A stretch of 64,000 bases of DNA from Apricaphanius iberus (lineage: Eukaryota > Chordata > Actinopteri > Cyprinodontiformes > Aphaniidae), in contig JAPXFQ010001964.1 of NCBI GenBank assembly GCA_028564705.1, positions 620,001-684,000 of the forward strand. The letters are read 5' to 3'. A program made the translations under genes and the position numbers. Shown in pieces: positions 58,501 to 64,000 of the stretch. The notes under the pieces are model-generated. The model searched no databases, was not told the origin of the DNA, and was given only the letters and a program-made list of their open reading frames with translations. The stretch's first letter is position 1. Every line of letters begins with the position of its first letter.

Positions 58501-61500
58501 TCCGCCTTGTGTAGACTATCCCATAATACTCCTTAACAACATGCTGCTGAAACCATAGAGATCCTATGGCCAAAACACTCCCGACCTGCAAGCACCAATA
58601 TTAACATGATTTGCCAGGCATGGATTCAGACCCAGAGTTGGGGGGGTTGGAGCCACGACCGCGGCCAAATCAACCTACTAGCAATTAAGGAAAGGATGCA
58701 TTTAATGGCGCACTCTCACAGTTAATTTTTTTCAAGTGATGCTAGATTTCATTCGAGGATTCCTGATAAAAGCCCAACTAAAGCCATGGTAGTTAAAACG
58801 GAGAAAAAGATCAAATCTGGAAACACTAGTCCTGGAGTTGCACCGCTTATTCATCTGGTGTCAAACTGCGAAGTATGCAGGAAACTCCAGTGATTGCTAC
58901 AGCAGCTGTTATTGGGTATCAATGAATGAAGCGGCATATTCGTATTACCACCTAAAATATTTATGCAAAGGATAGTGATGACCCAGGTGGGAAAATTCTT
59001 ACATGTTTGAGTAAACTCTTGCTGGCGGGTCTGAAGAAACTACACCGCCGCACATCAACAACGTCAACAGCAAACTAGAAACACAAAGCATCCGGCTTTA
59101 AGGTACTATGTTAAAGTCACAAAAAAATTAAGACACTGCAACGGTGTACAAAAACAAAACAAAATCCTCTACCGCTGCCCCCCCCCCATTATTTGACAGG
59201 TCCTAAATTTTGTTTGTTAGGGCATTTCTCAAGGGTACGTTGTATCTGATATGACGTTGGCTTAATATATGTTGTTATGATCAGTTTCCCGAAAGTTATG
59301 GCAATACTCTAAAAATGTCAACAAACACAGCGGTCTGTTTTGTTGTTTTTTACACCTCCAGGGGCCGTATTCACAAAGACTCTTATCTTACCACTAGGTG
59401 TTACTCCTAACTCGCGCTAAAAGGTCTTACGTAGGAGTTGTCGTCTAAAACCTATTCACAAACGCACTAAGAACTACTTTTACGTAGGACAAACCCCTAA
59501 AAGTAAGCTAAGAGTGACGTCCCGTTGCTATGGAAAACGTAATTTCCTATGCAGGAGTAAATAAATGGACAGCAGTGTGATTGGTTGATGAATGACACGT
59601 GTGAAACCCAGAAATGGAAAATGTCGATAATAATGCATGATGACATCTTTGTGTCGGCCACGAGATTCACACTTCATACAACTCACACACAAAAGCCTAC
59701 TTACAGAGAGGGTGAAGTTTAAAAACGAAAATACCTGAAATGCATCATATTACCCTGCCTAATGCCTGCTGATAGCTGGGATAAGCCCCCCCTCTCCACG
59801 CAACCCTGAATGGGATGAAAGCGGTATAGATAATGGATGGATGGATGCATCATATTAAGGGAGTGATTCCAAGTAGGCTGTAAACCTTTAGGCTGTGTAA
59901 TGAGCACATCAGCCACATCTTAAATAGACCCCTCCACTACCGTGAAAAGCACCTCGTGAACTGAAAATGAGTGGCGAGAAACGAACAAGGAAACCTAACT
60001 GGTGGCAGGACCAATTATTACTACTGGCACATTTGGTACTGCAGAGGAGGACGGTCCTCAAAGGGCGATTCGGAGCCGGGATTACGAATAAGAAGAAGAG
60101 GGAAGCATGGGTGGAAATTAGCAGAAACATAAATGCATCTTATCCAGCGGTGTCTCGAACGTCAGAAGACTGTAAGAAGAGATGGTATTCTCTACAGTCC
60201 CAGTGTCGGCTCGAGATCAGCGCTTATAAAAACAATGCTGCTGCAACAGGTAGGCAATGTCCGTCATATAGGCATCCCTACATGTTGCATAAATTGGAAG
60301 ACGTGCACGTTTTTTCTTTGTGCACCCCCGGCATACCTGCAATCGCCATGAAATTGGCTTTAATTTGATGGATTTCTAATGGGAACCGGATGAATCGTTG
60401 GAGAATGTGTGGTCGACATAGGGCTTTAAGAGTTTGGTGGATTGATCGGCTGATGGATGGTTGTGATATACCCAAGTCGTCCGCGTTGTAAAGTTGCATT
60501 TTCCCTGTGGCTAAATATCTTAGTTTCGCTAAACATTTAATTTCTGGACTGATCGGGTTGTTATACGTTTAGTTGGAGACGTGATTGCTTCCCCCACCAC
60601 ATCTGCAATAAACAATTTAGTCGGAATCGTTTGGTTATTTCGGAATCATCCAGAGTGTCCCACACATTGCGTCTGGCTGCAGCCATTTTGGGAGTCTTTG
60701 TGAATAGGTCTTAGGGAGATAGGAGTCCTCTTGACTTCTTTTAAGGACTCCCAGACTTATGAGCTACTTTTAGGCCTAAAAGTGGTTGTAAATTACTTTT
60801 ATCTTAAGAAACTAGGAGTCCTAAATTTAACAGTGACACGCCCAAATTTTTAGGAGTTACTCCTAAATTCGGCACTTAGGACCTACTTGCAATAAGATTA
60901 TTTGTGAATATGGCCCCTGGTGTTCAAAATCACCAAAAGACCATTTAAGATAAACTGTCCTCGCAATATAAATCATGTAGTTCCCAAACACAGCATTAAC
61001 TGCTTACATCGACTACAGAGCACCATTCTGGTGAAATGATCTTGGGCTAATTTTGAACTGACCAATCACAGATGTGCCCTCTCTGTTGCGTTGGACAGAT
61101 AAACAGTTGACAGTTAAAATATCCTGCTCTACTCCGTCCATGCTTGCCTGAGAGACAGAGAGCTCTTTTGTTGATGGATATTGCTGCTGCGTGTCTCTGC
61201 ACCTATGAAGACAGAGAAGTATAAACTAGGCTTTAATGATAAAAAGCTGAGATGGAGCTGCTTGGCTTTAAAAAAGAAAAAAACCTCTTTGCCCGTGCTA
61301 ATCTGAAAAGCACAGGAAGTTTATAAATGTCTGTAGGCTCTGACTGCTGAAAGATGTTCTACATTCCTTAGCATTGCTGAGTTGCTGTTGTTCATTCTGT
61401 TATAAAACCACTAACAATTAATAATTCAACATCTGACTTATTAGTATCCTTTTATGGTACCACACAGGTATTCACTGAGCTTCTTAGAGTGATCCATTCT

Positions 61501-61853
61501 TTCACAAATGTTTGTAGAAGCATTCTGTGTGCCTAGGAGTTGGATTTGACACATCTGTGACCATTGAAGTGATTGAACACCTGAACTAAATGACTCAGAT
61601 GTGTAACTTTACATGTATTTGTATTAAACATACTGATTGATGGTCTTCTGACCAGTTGTCAAGTCTGCAGTTTTCCCTTATTGAATATAACTGACTCAAT
61701 GGAACCAAAGCGAAGCTATTTAATGACACCTGGGAAAACCTGTGTAGTGGCTTTGAGTTTAGTAGATGAGTATTGTGTGACACTCAGTTTAAAACATTCA
61801 TGCCCTGGGCTGATTTCTTTACAGTATTACTGTTTTCATGGATTTTATAAGCT

Positions 61854-61890
<37 letters not shown>

Positions 61891-63225
61891 AATAAAATCT
61901 CCAGCCAGTTCTAGACTTATATCTTTCAGAAACTGAGAGGTAGAAATTCAGGAACAAATGTTCTTTGTTTAATTCTGATCAAGAAATAAAAATCATTTGC
62001 ATGATTGCATTTTTGTTTTCTTGATTGAGGTGTACAGAAAATGTACAGAACAGTGATTTTTGTGTAACATAACCCCTTCTCGGCAGGGTGAGCGAATATC
62101 ATGTCATTGTAGGTAAAGTTATTCTGCTTAGATCTCAATTGGCGGAGGTATAATAACACAAATTCACAAATGACATAAAGTCTGCAGAAGTTAATGTGCT
62201 GTTACACTATCCAAAAAACTGGTAGTGTCATGAAGCATTTTCTCCAAAGTTGAATCTTTCTTCCTTGTAGCTGCTTGTGACTCCTGCTTTGACTTCCAGG
62301 GATTTAAAAATAGTGGCCATTAAAACATCATACTCTGTTATGTCCAATCCCCCGTCGAAATAGGAAAGATGGAATGTGACAGAAACTAGGAGGATACTCA
62401 AAGAAAATGTTTCTTCTTCTGAACCACTTCCACAGTGGAAACAGGTCTGTGGCTGTGCAGTAGTTGCAGCTTGACTCTGTTTTGATGACAGCATGAGGTA
62501 AAAAAGCCTGTTGAAGGCTAATTTTTCTTTTCCAAAAAGCTCTTGCTGCCCTCCGCCCCAGCACTCCTACACATCAGAACAAGGTGAGGAACAGAGTAGC
62601 AGTTATACTGAATTTGTATTTGCACGTTTGATCTAATTTTGTTTGATGTGACACAATGTAAAAGGCTGTCATTAGTCATTTGGAAATGGTGGCTTAATCC
62701 AAATGAAACAACAGCGCTTGTGTTTCTTCCTTCCCCTCTGTGTTTTCAAAATGGTTTGTGATGGAAAAAGGAAGAACTTTTTGCTCCTAATGGCTGGCTA
62801 GTTAAACATTTTTGTGCATAATTTTGGGGAATACACATCTGTGAACTTGTAAGCAAAATTAAATTAGTTCAAGCACATGTGCACGCATGAGATTCAGCCA
62901 ACAAAAACAGAAAGTGGGGTGAAATTATAATTCACACAAGGATAACTGTTTCCATATCCAACTTTTTAAATGGGCAGATGGCTGTGAAGAGCACCAGAAA
63001 GGGTGATTTTGAAATAATGGTGGTACTTGTCTAAATGTTCTCCTTTCACAGACGCTATATGATGGGAAATGGCATCAGTTGAAGATCCTGGTGAGGCCTC
63101 AGCATGTCGTCAGTTACCTCGATGATCAGCTGATCGAAAAAGTCACATTGAAGCCTGTGGAGCCCATTTTCATCAACGGAAAGACACAGGTTGCCAAAAA
63201 GCGGGGGACGCATTTCACTGTGCCG
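43996..63225 (+). CDS. col21a1: Collagen type XXI alpha 1 chain, N-terminal half
   Basis: Gene-level entry joining eight coding exons (44031-44109, 44193-44329, 44468-44587, 47095-47211, 47395-47581, 49946-50111, 50199-50421, 63052-63225; 401 codons, all junctions in frame). The product is a FACIT-like secreted extracellular-matrix collagen. Domains visible: signal peptide (1-18); vWA domain (about 30-205) with an intact MIDAS (DGSWS, the Thr of GGNTQTG, and TDGKS); then a TSPN/LamG-like domain starting [19 protein letters not shown], with [20 protein letters not shown] and [14 protein letters not shown]. The collinear match to mammalian COL21A1 ([35 protein letters not shown]) separates it from COL22A1, which differs at these words. 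The GXY repeats lie past the right edge. The 5' UTR begins before the ATG after an apparent acceptor, so an upstream first exon is expected. No damage is seen. Confidence 0.93.
44031..44109 (+). CDS. col21a1: col21a1 start-codon exon (signal peptide)
   Basis: The exon reads [20 protein letters not shown] then NEDVRA and ends in phase 1 at GCTG/GTAGGC. The hydrophobic stretch and a likely cleavage after TTVEA fit secretion. About 35 bp of 5' UTR (43996-44030) precede the ATG after the acceptor AAACAG. Confidence 0.85.
44193..44329 (+). CDS. col21a1: col21a1 exon: vWA part 1 with MIDAS
   Basis: It encodes [20 protein letters not shown] and on to DISPHYTQ. DxSxS of the metal-ion-dependent adhesion site is complete. 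It enters in phase 1 and leaves in phase 0 at ACGCAG/GTGAAA. Confidence 0.93.
44468..44587 (+). CDS. col21a1: col21a1 exon: vWA part 2
   Basis: Forty codons, [20 protein letters not shown] to YLGGNTQ, phase 0 at both ends. VVQYSD and LGGNT are conserved vWA strand and MIDAS-Thr segments. Confidence 0.93.
44960..45595. mobile_element. hAT-like non-autonomous element with perfect 8-bp TSD
   Basis: The ends CAGTGATGCCCGTAACGCG and CTGTGGCAACACTG bound 636 bp. GTGAGGAC occurs immediately outside both ends (44952-44959 and 45596-45603), an exact 8-bp target duplication as hAT transposases make. The subterminal zones are rich in GTTACTTT and CGCGTTAC words. It sits in the col21a1 intron between vWA parts 2 and 3. 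Confidence 0.9.
45604..46446. other. Col21a1 intron with one orphan Harbinger-type end
   Basis: GTAAAGCCAAGTTTATACTA at 45687-45706 resembles the inverted end of the element at 58048-61237 (TTAAAGCCTAGTTTATACTG). No second end was found, so it is probably a truncated copy. The rest is AT-rich intron. Confidence 0.45.
46447..46664. repeat. Compound (CTAT)n(CCAT)n microsatellite
   Basis: About 24 CTAT units change at 46541 into about 30 CCAT units, with a single GCAT variant near 46618. It lies in a col21a1 intron. The long open frames across it are a by-product of the repeat, not genes. Confidence 0.95.
46665..47094. other. Col21a1 intron, nothing recognised
   Basis: AT-rich intronic sequence up to the acceptor TTATGCAG. 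Confidence 0.5.
47095..47211 (+). CDS. col21a1: col21a1 exon: vWA part 3
   Basis: Thirty-nine codons, [20 protein letters not shown] to [12 protein letters not shown], phase 0 at both ends. TDGKS supplies the last MIDAS aspartate. Confidence 0.93.
47395..47581 (+). CDS. col21a1: col21a1 exon: vWA C-terminal part
   Basis: It encodes [20 protein letters not shown], then [18 protein letters not shown] and MEQKLCE, finishing the vWA fold. Phase 0 in, phase 1 out at GAAG/GTTAGA. Confidence 0.93.
47694..49280 (+). pseudogene. Full-length but inactive Tc1/mariner element
   Basis: The left end CAGTGGGGAGAACAAGTATT follows TA (47692-47693); the right end AATGCTTGTTCTCTCCACTG stops at 49280 and is followed by CA, a mutated TA. 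The subterminal GACATTTGATG and inner AAGCATGTAGAGGTCTGTAA sequences are also mirrored. The transposase region runs 48065-49077: [20 protein letters not shown], a frameshift near 48170, then [31 protein letters not shown] (first Asp), [18 protein letters not shown] (second Asp) and [12 protein letters not shown] (third residue, Asp in this DD34-type family), followed at once by a stop at 48904-48906. It is dead. It sits in the col21a1 intron between vWA and linker exons. Confidence 0.93.
49281..49945. other. Col21a1 intron, nothing recognised
   Basis: AT-rich with a C-run at 49575-49587. No exon-like segment is seen before the acceptor CTCTTCAG. Confidence 0.5.
49946..50111 (+). CDS. col21a1: col21a1 exon: vWA-TSPN linker
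   Basis: It encodes [20 protein letters not shown] and on to TDITENT with a split Arg codon. Phase 1 in (after CTTCAG) and phase 2 out at CCAG/GTATCA. Confidence 0.92.
50199..50421 (+). CDS. col21a1: col21a1 exon: TSPN/LamG-like domain
   Basis: It encodes [20 protein letters not shown], then [20 protein letters not shown] and [19 protein letters not shown]. Phase 2 in, phase 0 out at TTCAAG/GTTAGT. Confidence 0.92.
50422..52216. other. Col21a1 large intron, first part
   Basis: No exon supported. A segment 50990-51183 ends at TTT/GTAAGTC and has an open plus frame without recognisable domain; it is judged chance. A G-run lies at 52010-52018. Confidence 0.35.
52217..52512 (+). mobile_element. 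hAT-like MITE, copy 2
   Basis: It contains TGATACGATACCGATACTTG, then CCAATGCCAATACTTCTACT and a right end TCACGTAGCATCCCTA. The order matches the minus-strand copy at 12160-12485. The left end is eroded. There is no coding capacity. Confidence 0.7.
52513..54479. other. Col21a1 large intron, second part
   Basis: No exon supported. TAGGGTTGCCAACTTTGATA at 53188-53207, followed by AAATAAAGGACAC, is the usual left end of another hAT-type repeat; no matching right end was fixed. Confidence 0.35.
54480..55460 (+). pseudogene. Tc1/mariner transposase relic (second family)
   Basis: The coding remnant starts near 54490 ([20 protein letters not shown]), is stopped at TAA after AAHVIQ, and continues through [29 protein letters not shown] (first Asp), a stop at 54988-54990, [38 protein letters not shown] (second Asp) and [20 protein letters not shown], ending GCATKY at 55427. 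This is a different Tc1 family from the copies at 26251 and 47694. The 3' flank keeps ACCAACAATTTTGTCCACGT, but no paired inverted ends were recognised. At least two stops make it inactive. Confidence 0.88.
55461..58047. other. Col21a1 large intron, third part
   Basis: No exon supported. The block 55745-56230 begins TTAAAGGGGGGTTGGCATTT and has the CpG-bearing, non-coding look of an old DNA-transposon remnant. GTATTTAACCAGGTTAACTC at 57315 resembles a common teleost retroposon tail. A histone-like stem-loop is noted near 56322. Confidence 0.35.
58301..58450. mobile_element. hAT-like left end, nested
   Basis: CAGTGTTGGGTAGTAATGGA followed by ATACATG and repeated GTAACTGTATTC-type words is a common teleost hAT/MITE left end. 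No right end was found. Confidence 0.5.
59753..59845 (+). mobile_element. Short retroposon 3' end with 12-bp perfect TSD
   Basis: A 93-bp insert runs from CCCTGCCTAATGCCTGC to the (GGAT)n tail at 59833-59845, and includes ACCCTGAATGGGATGAAAGC, the usual end of RTE/Rex3-type LINEs. TGCATCATATTA occurs exactly on both sides (59741-59752 and 59846-59857). It lies inside the Harbinger element and is therefore younger than it. Confidence 0.85.
59967..60368 (+). pseudogene. SANT/Myb-like DNA-binding protein of Harbinger element
   Basis: The frame starts [20 protein letters not shown] and continues with [40 protein letters not shown] and [20 protein letters not shown]. The tryptophan spacing (W..W...W) and the basic KKRW helix are those of the Myb/SANT-like trihelix proteins that accompany HARBI1 transposase and help it enter the nucleus and bind the ends. 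After about residue 95 the sequence runs into the antisense end of the transposase region, so the C-terminus is lost and the apparent tail is not genuine. Confidence 0.75.
60278..60699 (-). pseudogene. HARBI1-type transposase fragment
   Basis: The minus strand encodes [20 protein letters not shown], then [20 protein letters not shown] and [14 protein letters not shown] (60278-60499), with an eroded N-terminal part extending to about 60699. The [14 protein letters not shown] helix-turn-helix-like segment and F.AIAGMPGV are typical of PIF/Harbinger transposases. The catalytic DDE residues, which follow the GV.G.IDGTH segment, have been deleted. Confidence 0.75.
61238..63051. other. Col21a1 large intron, last part
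   Basis: No exon or repeat limit is clear. A (TA)n run lies at 61855-61883. Confidence 0.4.
63052..63225 (+). CDS. col21a1: col21a1 exon: TSPN/LamG-like domain, continued
   Basis: Fifty-eight codons, [20 protein letters not shown] to [18 protein letters not shown], phase 0 at both ends with acceptor TTTCACAG and donor CCG/GTAGGT. It follows a 12.6-kb intron full of transposons. Confidence 0.92.
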
Positions 63226-64000
63226 GTAGGTAGCAAATTCTCCTCAGCTTCACACCTGAAACGTGAAGGTTTACTAGCAACAATTAATTACAAAACACGT
63301 CTATTAAACCCTTCATGTAGTGTTTTGCAAATTCAAACCTTTTAAAGCAAGTATGTGTAAAGTGTGGCCTGGTAGCCATGTATGGCCCTCGGAATGGGTT
63401 AGTGCTTTCTTTAACCACAATTGAAGAATGCCCTAAGTGTTTAGGTGTGTTGCTTTGTATAGAGATTGCAGCGATTATTAGCCCTCGACACAGCAGTTCA
63501 AGGTTTTATTCCTGACCCTATGATCTTTGCTGCATGTCTTCTTCCCTTCTCTCTTCGCCCAAAAACTATGGCATACATGTAGTTTCCAACTCTGAGGTTC
63601 ATACGGATACACCTAGGTGCAATCTTCAATGAGCGCAAGGTGTTTGAGAAGAAATACAAGTTAAAATCTACCTTAAATACATTTTTTTTTTACCAGCTTT
63701 TCATTTAATTTGATAGTAATAAAGACTAAAAATATTCATTGACTTTCACTGAAAAGCAGACTTGGTCACAACTATTTCTGAACCTGTCTATAGGACTACT
63801 GTTCCTCATGCACTCTACAACTCTGGTCCTTATTGGATAATTGCCCACTGTTGAACAAGAAATTGTAGAAAATCAGCAACATGTGGAGCAGGGTCCTATG
63901 GTCAGATGGGTATTGAACGTTTGGGCCTACAAGAAAAATTATGTGTGACAGAAAATTAACACCAACTTGAAGGTTTCATTCACATGGTAAAACACACTGA
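63226..64000. other. Col21a1 intron after exon 63052-63225
   Basis: No further exon was recognised before the edge. GTGTGGCCTGGTAGCCATGT near 63361 resembles a common repeat. The next exon, expected to continue the laminin-G-like fold, is outside. Confidence 0.45.

Larger units (their letters stand above)
59358..60920. mobile_element. PIF/Harbinger element, nested
   Basis: CCAGGGGCCGTATTCACAAA (from 59358) mirrors TTTGTGAATATGGCCCCTGG (to 60920) with one mismatch. Just inside both ends are repeated CTCCTAA / TTAGGAG words. It carries the two genes expected of Harbinger elements, a SANT/Myb-like protein (plus) and a HARBI1-type transposase (minus), both incomplete, so it is internally deleted. 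The 3-bp target duplication could not be fixed. Confidence 0.85.
58048..61237. mobile_element. DNA transposon shell with 20-bp perfect inverted ends
   Basis: ATTAAAGCCTAGTTTATACT (58048-58067) is the exact reverse complement of AGTATAAACTAGGCTTTAAT (61218-61237). Both ends include a TTA/TAA that may be the target site, as in Harbinger-type elements. The original element is small; most of its 3.2 kb consists of later insertions at 58301 onward and 59358-60920. A (CA)n run lies at 58085-58118. Confidence 0.75.

Noticed and set aside
62228..62564. Two overlapping minus-strand frames near the last exon
   Set aside because: No recognisable motif and AT-rich codon use; treated as chance.

Overview
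The window reads as nuclear DNA of a teleost fish. It has intron-exon structure with GT/AG splice sites, two vertebrate-specific genes, and a dense mix of repeats typical of ray-finned (probably percomorph) genomes: Rex1-like, L2-like and RTE/Rex3-like LINEs, Tc1-like, hAT-like, PIF/Harbinger-like and P-like DNA elements, a BEL/Pao fragment and a tRNA-headed SINE. The species assignment is inference from gene and repeat content only.

Layout. (1) 1-8.1 kb, minus strand: the first three coding exons of a lipase H (liph, membrane PA-preferring phospholipase A1) gene. Exon 1 (signal peptide) is at 8049-8100, exon 2 at 2263-2654 and exon 3 (GxSxG nucleophile) at 2048-2156; the rest of the gene must lie to the left of base 1. 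(2) 8.1-43.9 kb: intergenic or 5' region made mostly of transposons. It includes two LINEs arranged head to head (14.8-17.7 kb), a P-element transposase relic joined to a BEL/Pao integrase relic (17.9-19.1 kb), a hAT-like element nested in another (19.2-21.4 kb), a PIF-like element (21.75-23.2 kb), a 2-kb inverted-repeat element carrying a second PIF-like insertion (23.25-25.3 kb), a Tc1 relic (26.25-27.1 kb), a LINE split by a 1.1-kb insertion (28.4-30.5 kb), an L2 relic (36.5-37.7 kb) and an RTE-like LINE split by two insertions (40.7-43.5 kb). (3) 43.9-64 kb, plus strand: eight coding exons of col21a1 (collagen XXI alpha 1), covering the signal peptide, the whole von Willebrand A domain and most of the thrombospondin-N/laminin-G-like domain. 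Phases are consistent across every junction (401 codons so far) and the collagenous exons lie beyond base 64000. The introns carry a hAT element with perfect 8-bp target duplications, a nearly complete but inactive Tc1 element, another Tc1 relic, a 218-bp (CTAT)n/(CCAT)n tract, and a 3.2-kb inverted-repeat element that contains a Harbinger element which itself contains a short retroposon.

The two host genes show no obvious functional link: one makes a secreted lysophosphatidic-acid-producing lipase, the other a fibril-associated collagen. I found no undescribed molecular system. The most informative signals are the nested insertions, where one repeat keeps the empty site or the target duplication of another, and two possible unannotated minus-strand exons at 11.4 and 12.6 kb upstream of liph. 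All family names rest on recognition of motifs and protein similarity by eye; no database search was run.
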